Assembly (NCBI GenBank): GCA_022705125.1
Contig: JAKJFB010000009.1
Span: forward strand, 1-26,409
DNA from: Pseudomonadota bacterium
GTDB lineage: Bacteria > Pseudomonadota > Gammaproteobacteria > Pseudomonadales > UBA5518
DNA: 26,409 bases
Direction of reading: 5' to 3'
Each line of letters starts with the position of its first letter. Within the stretch, counting starts at the first letter, position 1. The translations under genes were made by a program, and so were the position numbers. Shown here piece by piece: positions 8,113 through 19,515 of the stretch. The notes beneath the pieces were generated by a model. It did no database searches and was not told the DNA's origin. It saw only the letters and a list, made by a program, of their open reading frames with translations.

Positions 8113-8118
8113 TATACT
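8113..8118 (+). promoter_or_regulatory. Candidate -10 box just before the YqiB-like gene
   Basis: TATACT lies 8 bases before the ATG at 8127, and no ribosome-binding site stands between them. The arrangement matches that of the receiver gene at 6113 and suggests a leaderless or near-leaderless mRNA. The -35 region is not recognisable. Confidence 0.35.
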
Positions 8119-8126
8119 TTCGCTCC

Positions 8127-8621
8127 ATGAGCTTCCCCCGACATGCCGGCCAGGCGGCGCAGGGCCGCGACGCCGCCGTGGCACCCTGTTCGCCGCTGCA
8201 GATCCACCACGCCGAATGCGAGGTGAACTTCCTGCGCCTCGAAAAACTGCTGCCGGGTTTCGTCGCGGGACAGGCGCGACACATCGGCACGCGCCTGCCC
8301 CGCGGCGGCATGGACGTGCTGCACCTGCATGTCGTGCAGCGCTGTCCCTATACCGCGGAAGTGGTGCTGCGCCAGCAGCAGCCCGTCTGGGGCGCGCGCG
8401 GCGCGGAATTCACGGTGCGGGCCTATCTCGACGCGCGCATGGCGGAAGTCGTCGGTTGCGCGCGCGTGCGCCGGCTGCTGGCGCGCTACGACTACCCCAA
8501 CCGCGACGGGCTGGCGCGCGACGAAAAGTGGCAGATCAACCGCCTGCTCGGCGAATGGCTGGCGCACTGCCTTGCCGAGGGGCACGCGCTGCACTCCGCG
8601 GCCCTGGCAGCCGACGGCTGA
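8127..8621 (+). CDS. yqiB: DUF1249 family protein (YqiB-like)
   Basis: This 164-residue soluble protein belongs to the DUF1249 family, whose biochemical role is unknown. Family-like stretches are CEVNFLRLEKLLPGF, VLHLHVVQRCPYTAEVVLRQ, EFTVRAYLDARMAEVVGC and the late ARYDYPNRDGLARDEKWQINRLLGEWLAHCL. Its position between divergent tolC and cpdA-parE is the same as yqiB in E. coli, except that nudF, which normally sits before it, is not here. The ATG at 8127 was chosen because the family-like sequence begins soon after it and a -10 box stands directly upstream. It lies 12 bases before cpdA and is likely co-transcribed with it. An alternative upstream start would run into non-family sequence. Confidence 0.88.
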   Translation: MSFPRHAGQAAQGRDAAVAPCSPLQIHHAECEVNFLRLEKLLPGFVAGQARHIGTRLPRGGMDVLHLHVVQRCPYTAEVVLRQQQPVWGARGAEFTVRAYLDARMAEVVGCARVRRLLARYDYPNRDGLARDEKWQINRLLGEWLAHCLAEGHALHSAALAADG

Positions 8622-8633
8622 AGGCGGCGGCCG

Positions 8634-9458
8634 ATGACGGACACGCGCGTCGACCTCGCCCTTGCCGGATCCTGTGTCCGCGTGGTGCAGGTCACCGACA
8701 CCCATCTCGAGGAGCGCCGTGGCGGCACCCTGCTCGGCATGGACACCGATGCGAGCCTCGCGCACGTGCTCGACCTGGTGCGTGACGGACCCTTGCGCCC
8801 CGACCTGCTGCTCGCCACCGGCGATCTCGCCAACCACGGTGCCGAGGCCGCCTACGTGCGCGTGCGCGAGAGCTTCGACGCCCTCGGCCTGCCGTGGTTC
8901 TGGCTGCCGGGCAACCACGACGCGGGCCCCCTGATGCACGGCGTGATCGGCCGCGGCCGCCCGATGATCCGCTCCATCTGCGCCGGCAGCTGGCAGATCG
9001 TGATGCTCGACTCCACCGTCGCCGGCCAGGTCGGCGGCAGTCTCGGCGCGGCGGAACTGGCGCTGCTGGACCGCCTGCTCGGCGCCGAGCCCGCGCGCCA
9101 CGCGCTGGTCTGCCTGCATCACCAGCCGGTGGCGATCGGCTGCGCGTGGCTCGACGAGCAGATGGTCGCCGATGCCGACGCCCTGTTCGCGGTGCTGGCC
9201 CGCCACCCCCAGGCACGCGCGCTGCTCTGGGGGCACGTGCACCAGGAGTTCTCGGCCGAGCGCGCGGGGCTGCGCCTGCTCGGCTCGCCCTCGAGCTGCA
9301 TCCAGTTCGCCCCGTGCAGCGAGGGCTTTCGCCTCGACGAGCAGGCGCCCGGCCTGCGCTGGCTGGAACTGCACCCCGACGGGCGCCTGGAGACGCGCGT
9401 CGAGCGCGTGAGCGGCGTCGAGCTCGGTTATGACCGCCACTCGGCCGGGTACCTCTGA
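8634..9458 (+). CDS. cpdA: 3',5'-cyclic-AMP phosphodiesterase (CpdA, calcineurin-like)
   Basis: This 274-residue metallophosphoesterase is of the class III cyclic-nucleotide phosphodiesterase type, which hydrolyses cAMP in the cytoplasm. The full set of metal ligands is visible: Asp22 and His24 in VTDTHL, Asp64 in ATGDLA, Asn-His in GNHD (93-96), His162-His163 in LHHQP and GHVH (200-203). Length and motif spacing match CpdA. AAGG (8621-8624) overlaps the end of the upstream gene and provides a modest ribosome-binding site 9 bases before the ATG. The conserved location before parE supports the assignment over a generic phosphoesterase. It is expected to lower cAMP and so influence CRP-controlled genes; no CRP site was sought exhaustively. 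Confidence 0.93.
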   Translation: MTDTRVDLALAGSCVRVVQVTDTHLEERRGGTLLGMDTDASLAHVLDLVRDGPLRPDLLLATGDLANHGAEAAYVRVRESFDALGLPWFWLPGNHDAGPLMHGVIGRGRPMIRSICAGSWQIVMLDSTVAGQVGGSLGAAELALLDRLLGAEPARHALVCLHHQPVAIGCAWLDEQMVADADALFAVLARHPQARALLWGHVHQEFSAERAGLRLLGSPSSCIQFAPCSEGFRLDEQAPGLRWLELHPDGRLETRVERVSGVELGYDRHSAGYL

Positions 9459-9473
9459 GAAGCGCCGCTCCTG

Positions 9474-9479
9474 TATCAT
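9474..9479 (+). promoter_or_regulatory. Possible -10 box for the parE operon
   Basis: TATCAT in the 55-base gap between cpdA and parE is a five-of-six match to the -10 consensus and would give a leader of about 28 bases containing AGGGAGA (9504-9510), the parE ribosome-binding site. No good -35 hexamer was seen, so read-through from cpdA may also supply parE. Confidence 0.3.
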
Positions 9480-9513
9480 CCGCCGCGCTCGCCGTTCCAC
9501 CACAGGGAGAAGC

Positions 9514-11409
9514 ATGGCAGTCAGCGCCCAATACAATGCCGAGGCCATCGAAGTACTGACGGGGCTCGACCCGGTGCGCAAGCGCCCGGGGATGTACACC
9601 GACACCACGCGCCCCAACCACCTCGCGCAGGAAGTGATCGACAACGGCGTCGACGAGGCCCTGGCCGGCTTCGCGCGCGCCATCGACGTGGTGCTGCACG
9701 CCGACGGCTCGCTGTCGGTGGCCGACGACGGCCGTGGCATGCCGGTCGACATCCACCCCGAGCAGGGCAAGCCCGGCGTCGAGGTGATCCTCTGCACGCT
9801 GCACGCGGGCGGCAAGTTCTCCGAGGGCAGCTACCAGTTTTCCGGCGGCCTGCACGGTGTGGGCGTGTCGGTGGTCAACGCGCTGTCGCTGGAGCTCGAG
9901 GTCACGGTCAGGCGCGACGGCAACGTCTATCGCATGCGCTTCGAGAACGGCAACAAGGCCTCCGAGCTCGAGATCATCGACTCGGTGGCCAGGCGCAGCA
10001 CCGGCACCACGGTGCGCTTCAGGCCCGATCCGCGCTATTTCGACACCGTGAAGTTCTCGGTCTCGCGCCTCACGCACCTGCTGCGCGCCAAGGCCGTGCT
10101 GTGTCCGGGCCTCAACATCACCTTCACCGACGAGGCGACGGGCCAGCGCGAGGCGTGGTACTACGAAAACGGCCTGCCGGACTACATCCGCGGCGCCACC
10201 GCCGAGTACCCGACGCTGCCGGCAGAGCCCTTCGTCGGCAGCTTCAGCGGCAAGACCGAGGCCGTGGACTGGGCGGTGCAGTGGCTGCCCGAGGGCGGCG
10301 AGTTGATCACCGAGAGCTACGTGAACCTGATCCCGACCGCGCAGGGCGGCACGCACGTCAACGGGTTGCGCACGGGTCTGCTCGAGGCCCTGCGCGAGTA
10401 CTGCGAGTTCAGGAGCCTGCTGCCGCGCGGCATCAAGCTCAGCCCCGAGGACCTGTGGGACCGCTGCGCCTACGTGCTGTCGGCCAAGCTGCGCGAGCCG
10501 CAGTTCAGCGGCCAGACCAAGGAGCGCCTGTCCTCGCGCGAGGCCGCCGCGTTCATTGCCGGCGTGGCGCGCGACGCGTTCTCGCTGTGGCTGGGGCAGC
10601 ACACCGAGGAAGGCGACAAGCTGGCCGATATGGCGGTCTCGGCCGCCGCGGCGCGGCTGCGCAAGAGCCGCCAGGTCGAGCGCAAGAAGATCACCTCGGG
10701 ACCGGCGCTGCCGGGCAAGCTCGCCGACTGCACGGCGCAGGATCTCGACCGCACCGAGCTGTTCCTCGTCGAGGGTGATTCCGCGGGCGGTTCGGCCAAG
10801 CAGGCGCGCGACCGCGTGTTCCAGGCGATCATGCCGCTCAAGGGCAAGATCCTGAACTCCTGGGAGCTGGAGAGCAGCGAGATCCTCGCCTCGGAGGAGA
10901 TCCACAACATCGCCGTCGCGCTCGGCGTCGATCCGGGATCGGCCGATCTCGGCGGGCTGCGCTACGGCAAGGTCTGCATCCTGGCCGATGCCGACAGCGA
11001 CGGGCTGCACATCGCGACGCTGCTGTGCGCGCTGTTCGTGCGTCATTTCCGCCCGCTGGTCCAGGCGCGGCGCGTGTTCGTGGCGATGCCGCCGCTCTAT
11101 CGCATCGACATCGGCAAGGACGTCTACTACGCGCTCGACGAATCCGAGAAGGAAGGCGTGCTGAACCTGATCGAGGCCGAGAAGAAGAAGGGCAAGGTGA
11201 ACGTGCAGCGCTTCAAGGGGCTCGGCGAGATGAACCCGTTGCAGCTGCGCGAGACCGTGATGACCCCGGACACGCGCCGCCTGGTGGAGCTCACGCTCAG
11301 CGAGGAAGACCAGGCCGACCAGCTGCTCGACATGCTGCTGGCGAAGAAGCGCGCCACCGACCGCCGCGACTGGCTCGAGCGCAGCGGCAACTTGGCGCAG
11401 CGGATTTGA
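9514..11409 (+). CDS. parE: DNA topoisomerase IV subunit B
   Basis: ParE is the ATPase subunit of topoisomerase IV, which with ParC unlinks daughter chromosomes. The 631 residues match ParE length. The GHKL ATP site shows Glu40 and Asn44 in QEVIDNGVDEA and Asp71 in DDGRGMP, aligning with Glu42, Asn46 and Asp73 of GyrB. The GGLHGVGVSVVNALS loop follows. The TOPRIM domain shows LFLVEGDSAGGSAKQARD and DADSDGLHI, then the C-terminal FKGLGEMNP block. I chose ATG 9514 because AGGGAGA lies 3 bases upstream and the family N-terminus (YNAEAIEVLTGLDPVRKRPGMY) starts there. Its stop overlaps the TTG start of the next transporter gene. The lack of a GyrB-type inserted domain separates it from gyrB. Confidence 0.97.
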   Translation: MAVSAQYNAEAIEVLTGLDPVRKRPGMYTDTTRPNHLAQEVIDNGVDEALAGFARAIDVVLHADGSLSVADDGRGMPVDIHPEQGKPGVEVILCTLHAGGKFSEGSYQFSGGLHGVGVSVVNALSLELEVTVRRDGNVYRMRFENGNKASELEIIDSVARRSTGTTVRFRPDPRYFDTVKFSVSRLTHLLRAKAVLCPGLNITFTDEATGQREAWYYENGLPDYIRGATAEYPTLPAEPFVGSFSGKTEAVDWAVQWLPEGGELITESYVNLIPTAQGGTHVNGLRTGLLEALREYCEFRSLLPRGIKLSPEDLWDRCAYVLSAKLREPQFSGQTKERLSSREAAAFIAGVARDAFSLWLGQHTEEGDKLADMAVSAAAARLRKSRQVERKKITSGPALPGKLADCTAQDLDRTELFLVEGDSAGGSAKQARDRVFQAIMPLKGKILNSWELESSEILASEEIHNIAVALGVDPGSADLGGLRYGKVCILADADSDGLHIATLLCALFVRHFRPLVQARRVFVAMPPLYRIDIGKDVYYALDESEKEGVLNLIEAEKKKGKVNVQRFKGLGEMNPLQLRETVMTPDTRRLVELTLSEEDQADQLLDMLLAKKRATDRRDWLERSGNLAQRI

Positions 11410-12551
11410 GCGCGGCACCAGCGGCGGATCCGAACCCGGCGCGCTGCGCGATCGAGGCGCGCGCCGGGGGAACCACGCTGGTGCTGTCCGGCGACTGGAC
11501 GGTGGCGCGCGGCGCGCCGCGCGCCGCCGACGTGCTGCCGCAGTTGCGCGCACAGCCGGCGCGCGAGCTCGGTTTCGACTGCAACGCGCTCGGCAGCTGG
11601 GATTCGCTGCTGGTGATGCTGCTGCTCGGCATCGAGGAGGAATGCACGCGCGCCGGCATGCGGTTCGATTCCGCGAACCTGCCCGAGGGCGCGCTGCGGC
11701 TGATGGCGCTGGCGCGCGCGGTGCGGCCCGAGCAGCACGCACGGCCGGCGCGCGCCCCGTGGTGGCGGCGCCTGCTTGCCGGCGAGCCGCTGCTGCGGGC
11801 CTGGGGCGAGCTGCTCGGGGCGCTCGCCTTTCTCGGGGAGCTGCTGATCGCGCTCGGCAAGCTCTGTCTCGGGCGCGCCAATACGCGAGCGCGCGATTTC
11901 CTCTGGTTCGTGCAGCAGGCGGGGCCGGCCGCGATCGGCATCGTCACGCTGATCAGCGTGCTGGTGGGCATGATCCTCGCCTATCTCGGCTCGGTGCAGC
12001 TGCGCCAGTTCGGCGCGCAGATCTACGTCGCCGACCTGGTCGGCATCGGCATGGTGCGCGAGATGGCCGCCCTGATGACCGGCGTGATCATGGCCGGGCG
12101 CACGGGCGCGGCTTATGCCGCGCAACTCGGCACCATGCAGACGCGCGAGGAGATCGACGCGATCCGCACGCTCGGCATGTCGCCGATGGAATTCCTGGTG
12201 CTGCCGCGCCTGCTGGCACTGGTGCTGGTCATGCCGCTGCTCACGCTCTACAGCGGCGTGCTCGGCATGTGCGGTGGCGCGCTGGTGGCGACAGGGATGG
12301 ACGTGTCGTGGACGCAGTACCTGCACGAGACGCGGCTCGCCGTGAACCTGACGCACATATCGACGGGACTCGCGAAGAGCGTGGTCTTCGGGCTGCTGAT
12401 CGCGCTCGCCGGCTGTCGCGCGGGCATACAGTGCGGGCGCAGTTCCGAGGCCGTGGGCAAGGCAACGACCAGGGCGGTTGTCACCGCCATCGTGGCGTTG
12501 ATCGTCGCGGACGCGGCGTTCAACATCGTCTACCAGCGGCTGGGGATCTGA
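11406..12551 (+). CDS. MlaE-family lipid ABC transporter permease with N-terminal STAS domain
   Basis: The protein has 381 residues. Residues about 14-108 form a STAS-like domain (CAIEARAGGTTLVLSGDW then LGFDCNALGSWDSLLVMLL), and about 125-381 form an MlaE/YrbE permease with five or so membrane helices. The conserved cytoplasmic segment REMAALMTGVIMAGRTGAAYA continuing to EEIDAIRTLGMSP (218-260) is diagnostic. In the Mla system STAS (MlaB) is a separate protein; here it is fused. The start is TTG at 11406, whose last two bases are the first two of parE's TGA (TTGA overlap). No later start would keep the STAS domain whole. With the next three genes it should move phospholipid or another lipid between inner and outer membranes. 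Direction of transport cannot be told. Confidence 0.92.
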   Translation: MSAAPAADPNPARCAIEARAGGTTLVLSGDWTVARGAPRAADVLPQLRAQPARELGFDCNALGSWDSLLVMLLLGIEEECTRAGMRFDSANLPEGALRLMALARAVRPEQHARPARAPWWRRLLAGEPLLRAWGELLGALAFLGELLIALGKLCLGRANTRARDFLWFVQQAGPAAIGIVTLISVLVGMILAYLGSVQLRQFGAQIYVADLVGIGMVREMAALMTGVIMAGRTGAAYAAQLGTMQTREEIDAIRTLGMSPMEFLVLPRLLALVLVMPLLTLYSGVLGMCGGALVATGMDVSWTQYLHETRLAVNLTHISTGLAKSVVFGLLIALAGCRAGIQCGRSSEAVGKATTRAVVTAIVALIVADAAFNIVYQRLGI

Positions 12552-12553
12552 GC

Positions 12554-13318
12554 GTGGACGCCCCGCAGCCGCATATCGAGGTCCGCGGGCTCACCATGGC
12601 CTACGGCTCGCGCGTGATCCAGAAGGATCTCGACTTCACGGTGAACCGCGGCGACATCTTCGTGATCATGGGTGGCAGCGGCTGCGGCAAGTCGACGCTG
12701 CTCAAGCACATGATCGGCCTCTACGAGCCCGCCGCCGGGGAGATCCTCTACGGCGGCGCGAGCTTCCAGCGCGCCGACGACGGGGAGCGCGACCGCATGC
12801 GCCGGCGCTGGGGCATCACCTACCAGGGCGGCGGCCTGTTCAGCGCAATGACGCTCGCCGAGAACGTCGCCTTGCCGCTGCAGCAGTACACGCCGCTCGA
12901 TGCCGCCACCATCGGCGAGCTGGTTTCGTACAAGCTGGCGCTGGTGGGGCTGGCGGGCTTCGAGGAGTACTACCCCTCCGAAATCAGCGGCGGCATGCAG
13001 AAGCGCGCCGGCCTGGCGCGCGCGATCGCGCTCGACCCCGAGATCCTGTTCTTCGACGAGCCTTCGGCGGGCCTCGACCCGATCAGCTCGCGGCTGCTCG
13101 ACGAGCTGATCCTGCACATGCGCGATGCGCTGGGGGCCACGGTGGTGATGGTGACGCACGAACTGGCGAGCATTTTCGCGATCGGTAACAATTCGGTCTT
13201 TCTCGACGCGGAGACCCGCACCATGCTCGATTACGGCGACCCGCAACGCCTGCTCACCGGCAGCGACCACGAGCTGGTGCGCCGGTTCCTGTCGCGCAGC
13301 GCGGGCGAAAGCGCGTGA
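12554..13318 (+). CDS. MlaF-like lipid ABC transporter ATP-binding protein
   Basis: This 254-residue ABC ATPase shows Walker A at residues 40-48 (GGSGCGKST), the Q-loop at Gln91 (TYQGGGLFS), the signature ISGGMQKRAGLARA (144-157), Walker B ILFFDEPSAGLDP (164-176) and the H-loop His202. The GGLFSAMTLAENV and SGGMQKR variants are typical of MlaF rather than of importers for sugars or amino acids. Translation starts at GTG 12554, 2 bases after the permease stop, with a GGGG run just upstream as ribosome-binding site. Its own stop overlaps the next gene as GTGA. It is the cytoplasmic motor of the transporter encoded around it. All catalytic motifs are intact. Confidence 0.94.
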   Translation: MDAPQPHIEVRGLTMAYGSRVIQKDLDFTVNRGDIFVIMGGSGCGKSTLLKHMIGLYEPAAGEILYGGASFQRADDGERDRMRRRWGITYQGGGLFSAMTLAENVALPLQQYTPLDAATIGELVSYKLALVGLAGFEEYYPSEISGGMQKRAGLARAIALDPEILFFDEPSAGLDPISSRLLDELILHMRDALGATVVMVTHELASIFAIGNNSVFLDAETRTMLDYGDPQRLLTGSDHELVRRFLSRSAGESA

Positions 13319-14295
13319 GCGGCAAGCCCAATCCCACCGCGATCGGCGCCTTCGTGGTCGGCGCGATCGCGCTGCTGCTCGGCGCCACGCTGTTCTTCGG
13401 CGCCAAGCTGTTCAGCGGGAGTTCCGGCAGGTTCGGTGCCACGGCGATCTTCACCGGCTCGGTCAAGGGCCTCGACGTGGGCGCGCCGGTGACGTTGCGC
13501 GGCGTGAAGATCGGCGAGGTGACCGATATCCACGTGAGCTTCGACCAGCGCACGGCCGAGTTCGTGATCCCGGTGACGATGTCGCTGAGCCGCGAGGACC
13601 TCGGTATCGCGAAGGACCTTGCGACGCGCGCCAACCTTCAGGTGCTGATCGACCGCGGCTTGCGCGCGCAGCTCAAGACGCAGAGCCTGCTGACCGGGCT
13701 GCTCTACGTGGACCTGGTGTTCAAGCCGGAATCGCCGCCGCGCTATGTCGATTTCGACACCGAGGAGCCGCAGCTGCCGACCGCGCCCACCGGGCTCGAG
13801 GCGATCATGGAGCGCATGAGCGAAGTCGACCTGCAATCGATCATCCAGAACGCGGACCAGACGCTGCGCGCGGTCTCCTCGCTGCTCGCCAACCCCGAGA
13901 CGCAGCGCATTCCCGCGAACATCAACGCCGCGCTCGCCGACGTGCGCTCGCTGGTCGCCAACACCGACCGCCAGGTCGCGCTGATCGGGTCGCGCCTCGA
14001 TACGCTCGCCGGCTCCGCCGACGGCACGCTGGGCGTGCTGCGCGTGCAGGTCAAGGACACCGGCACGCGGCTGGATGCCAGCCTGCAGGCGCTGGACCAG
14101 ACGCTCGCCAGCCTGCGCGTCACCTCGGACGAGGCCGGCTACGCGCTCTCGGAGCAGTCGCCGGTATTCCACGAACTGACGCGCACCGCCGCCGAGCTCG
14201 GTCGCGCCGGCCGCGCGCTGCAGGCGCTGGCCGACGCGCTGGCGCGCGAGCCGGAATCACTGCTGCGCGGGCGCAGCGACAGGAGTGACGAATGA
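13315..14295 (+). CDS. MlaD-like MCE domain protein
   Basis: This 326-residue membrane-anchored periplasmic protein has one N-terminal helix (about 9-31), then an MCE domain (about 38-135) with the hallmark VKGLDVGAPVTLRGVKIGEV (50-69) and LLTGLLYVDLVF. The remaining half (about 155-326) is helical and rich in Leu, Ala and Asp, resembling the coiled tail of single-MCE proteins that form hexameric rings and tunnels. It starts at GTG 13315 inside the ATPase stop (GTGA), and stops within the ATGA start of the lipoprotein. It would collect or deliver the lipid at the permease's outer face. The tail is longer than in E. coli MlaD (about 183 residues) and closer to PqiB- or Mce-type partners that work with a PqiC-like lipoprotein. 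Confidence 0.93.
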   Translation: MSGKPNPTAIGAFVVGAIALLLGATLFFGAKLFSGSSGRFGATAIFTGSVKGLDVGAPVTLRGVKIGEVTDIHVSFDQRTAEFVIPVTMSLSREDLGIAKDLATRANLQVLIDRGLRAQLKTQSLLTGLLYVDLVFKPESPPRYVDFDTEEPQLPTAPTGLEAIMERMSEVDLQSIIQNADQTLRAVSSLLANPETQRIPANINAALADVRSLVANTDRQVALIGSRLDTLAGSADGTLGVLRVQVKDTGTRLDASLQALDQTLASLRVTSDEAGYALSEQSPVFHELTRTAAELGRAGRALQALADALAREPESLLRGRSDRSDE

Positions 14296-14894
14296 TGCCC
14301 AGAGCGTGGCGCCTCGCGCCGGTGCTGGCCCTGGCCGCCGTGCTGGCGGCCTGCGGCTCGACCCCGCGCACGGAATATTACCTGCTGAGCGCCGAGGCGC
14401 CGCCGGCCGCGGCGCGCGCGCAGCCCTCGATCGGCATCGCCGAGCTGAAGGTGGCGGAATACCTGCAGCGCCCCGAGATGGTGACCATGGAGAGCGCCAA
14501 CCGCCTGAGCCTGCGCGACTACCACCGCTGGGCCGAGCCGCTGGCCGACGGCGTGCAGCGCACCGTGGCGCTGAACCTGGGCGCGCTGCTCGAAACCGAC
14601 GCCGTGCGCGTGCGGCCGTGGCCGCGCGAATGGTCGCCCCAGTGGCTGCTCAGGCTGAATATCGCGCGTCTCGATGTACGCGGCGATACGGTGGATCTGG
14701 TCGCGACCTGGTCGCTGACCAGCGCCAGCGAGACGCGCGAGCGCAGCAGCCGGCTCGCGCGCTCGCGCTCGGGCACGAGCGCCGACTCGGTGGCGGCCGA
14801 CATCAGCGCCGTGCTGCTGGAACTGAGCGGGCAGATCGCCGCCGAGGTGCGCGCCGCCGCCGGCGCGGATGACGCGCCGGCGCAAACCCAATAG
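14292..14894 (+). CDS. PqiC-like ABC-type transport auxiliary lipoprotein
   Basis: This is a 200-residue outer-membrane-type lipoprotein. The signal peptide ends in a lipobox with Cys21 (VLAACGS). The mature part starts [12 protein letters not shown], the usual opening of the PqiC/YmbA (DUF330) family, and contains [20 protein letters not shown] and [28 protein letters not shown] (14281-14285) lies 6 bases before the first ATG and 9 before a second ATG at 14295; the first overlaps the MCE gene stop. Asp is not at +2 (Gly is), consistent with outer-membrane sorting. It probably completes a trans-envelope path with the MCE protein. The presence of a PqiC-type lipoprotein in place of the soluble carrier MlaC is a notable difference from the E. 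coli mla operon. Confidence 0.92.
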   Translation: MMPRAWRLAPVLALAAVLAACGSTPRTEYYLLSAEAPPAAARAQPSIGIAELKVAEYLQRPEMVTMESANRLSLRDYHRWAEPLADGVQRTVALNLGALLETDAVRVRPWPREWSPQWLLRLNIARLDVRGDTVDLVATWSLTSASETRERSSRLARSRSGTSADSVAADISAVLLELSGQIAAEVRAAAGADDAPAQTQ

Positions 14895-14904
14895 CATATG
14901 CCGC

Positions 14905-14921
14905 CCCGCGCGCGGCGCGGG
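14905..14921. repeat. GC-rich hairpin upstream of parC
   Basis: CCCGCGC (14905-14911) and GCGCGGG (14915-14921) form a perfect 7-base stem with a 3-base loop, 10 bases after the lipoprotein stop and 46 bases before the parC ATG. No T-run follows, so it is a weak terminator or attenuator candidate at best. Confidence 0.3.
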
Positions 14922-14967
14922 CCCCCGCGATCCCCAGCCCGGGCTAGCATTACGGCCGGAGACAGGC

Positions 14968-17223
<2,256 letters not shown>

Positions 17224-17228
17224 GGCGC

Positions 17229-18446
<1,218 letters not shown>

Positions 18447-19351
18447 CCGGAGCCCCGGCCGTTCCGACGGCGCCATTGCCGCGGCGGCACGCCGAATTTG
18501 CGCGCAAAAGCGCTGGCGAAACTGCCGGGGCAGGCATAACCCAGTCGGGCCGAGATGGACTTGATCGAATCAGCACCGCCGAGAAGGCGCATTGCGCGAT
18601 CGAAGGTGCCGTGCTCCACCCATTCCATCACCGTCATGCCGGTCGTCGCTTTGAAGGCGCGCATCAAATGGCGACGGCTCAGACCGCAGATTGCGGCGAG
18701 CTCAGGCACGCCCGGCGGCGCCTTGGATTCGTCGGTCAGCCGCTCAGAAATTCGGCGCATCTGCCAATCTGCGAGTGTTCCCCTCTCCAGCGGCGGATCG
18801 TTCGAAACGCTCGCCAGATAGCGCGCCATCTCACCGACCAGCACCAGGCCCAAGCCTTTCAGAATGAGATCACGACCCACCGCGTCCTTGTTCATTTCCT
18901 GCGACAGACGATCGATGATCTCGATGATCCTGGTGTGCCGCAAATCCGCGAACTTCATCATCAAGCCGTGGTCTTCGCTGTTGAGCTGGTTGACGAGGTT
19001 CTTCATTTCATCGTCGAGGAAGCGCAGCACAAGCATCGTGCGCTTCGGGAATCCCGGCGATTGAATGTGCACGGAGCCAGCGCCCGGCAGGAATACAGCC
19101 GCGCCGAATGACATGAGCGACCCGGGTGACCCCGGCTCACCATATGAGCCACGCGCGGACTCGCGATGAGGTGGAGGAATATAGATCAGCGACGGCTCGT
19201 TCACTCTGTGGGCGCGGAAGAATGGCCCGCTCGCGTCCTGCGTAACCCGCTCCATGCGCACATGTGGCAGTTCGATGACGTCCTCGATTTGCAACGCTCC
19301 CTGCACAATTCATTCCTCGATTTTGTCATTGTTCGCTGAGGCGAGGCGGGT

Positions 19352-19380
19352 AGATTAGCCTGGCCAGTGTCGCGTCGCAA
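19352..19380 (-). promoter_or_regulatory. Candidate sigma-70 promoter of the AraC gene
   Basis: On the minus strand TTGCGA (19375-19380) and TAATCT (19352-19357) are separated by exactly 17 bases; each hexamer matches consensus at four positions. The transcript would have a leader of about 40 bases. One of the CGKCGCAA repeats covers the -35 box, hinting at autoregulation. Confidence 0.45.
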
Positions 19381-19440
19381 AATCGTCGAGCGGCTGTTTT
19401 CTGACGGACGATGCGGCGCAATCGCCGAAGTACGGCGCAA
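19373..19440 (+). promoter_or_regulatory. Three direct copies of CGKCGCAA, candidate AraC-type operator
   Basis: CGTCGCAA (19373-19380), CGGCGCAA (19414-19421) and CGGCGCAA (19433-19440) lie in the same direction in the 209-base divergent gap between the AraC gene and the DUF1214-like operon. Start-to-start distances are 41 and 19 bases, about four and two helical turns, the arrangement expected for AraC-family half-sites. A weak forward promoter (TTGCTC 19459-19464, AAAAAT 19483-19488, spacing 18) lies just downstream, where an activator would contact polymerase. Confidence 0.4.
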
Positions 19441-19515
19441 CCACCGCACTGTTCGCGATTGCTCCAGAGGGTCGTCCGCGAGAAAAATACCCCAAATCAA
19501 CAAAGGGAGGCGACC

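Noticed and set aside
8692..11742. A 1016-codon open frame on the minus strand over cpdA and parE
   Set aside because: It is the antisense shadow of highly GC-biased real genes. The translation is low-complexity Arg/Ala/His-rich with no domain, whereas the plus strand encodes cpdA and parE.
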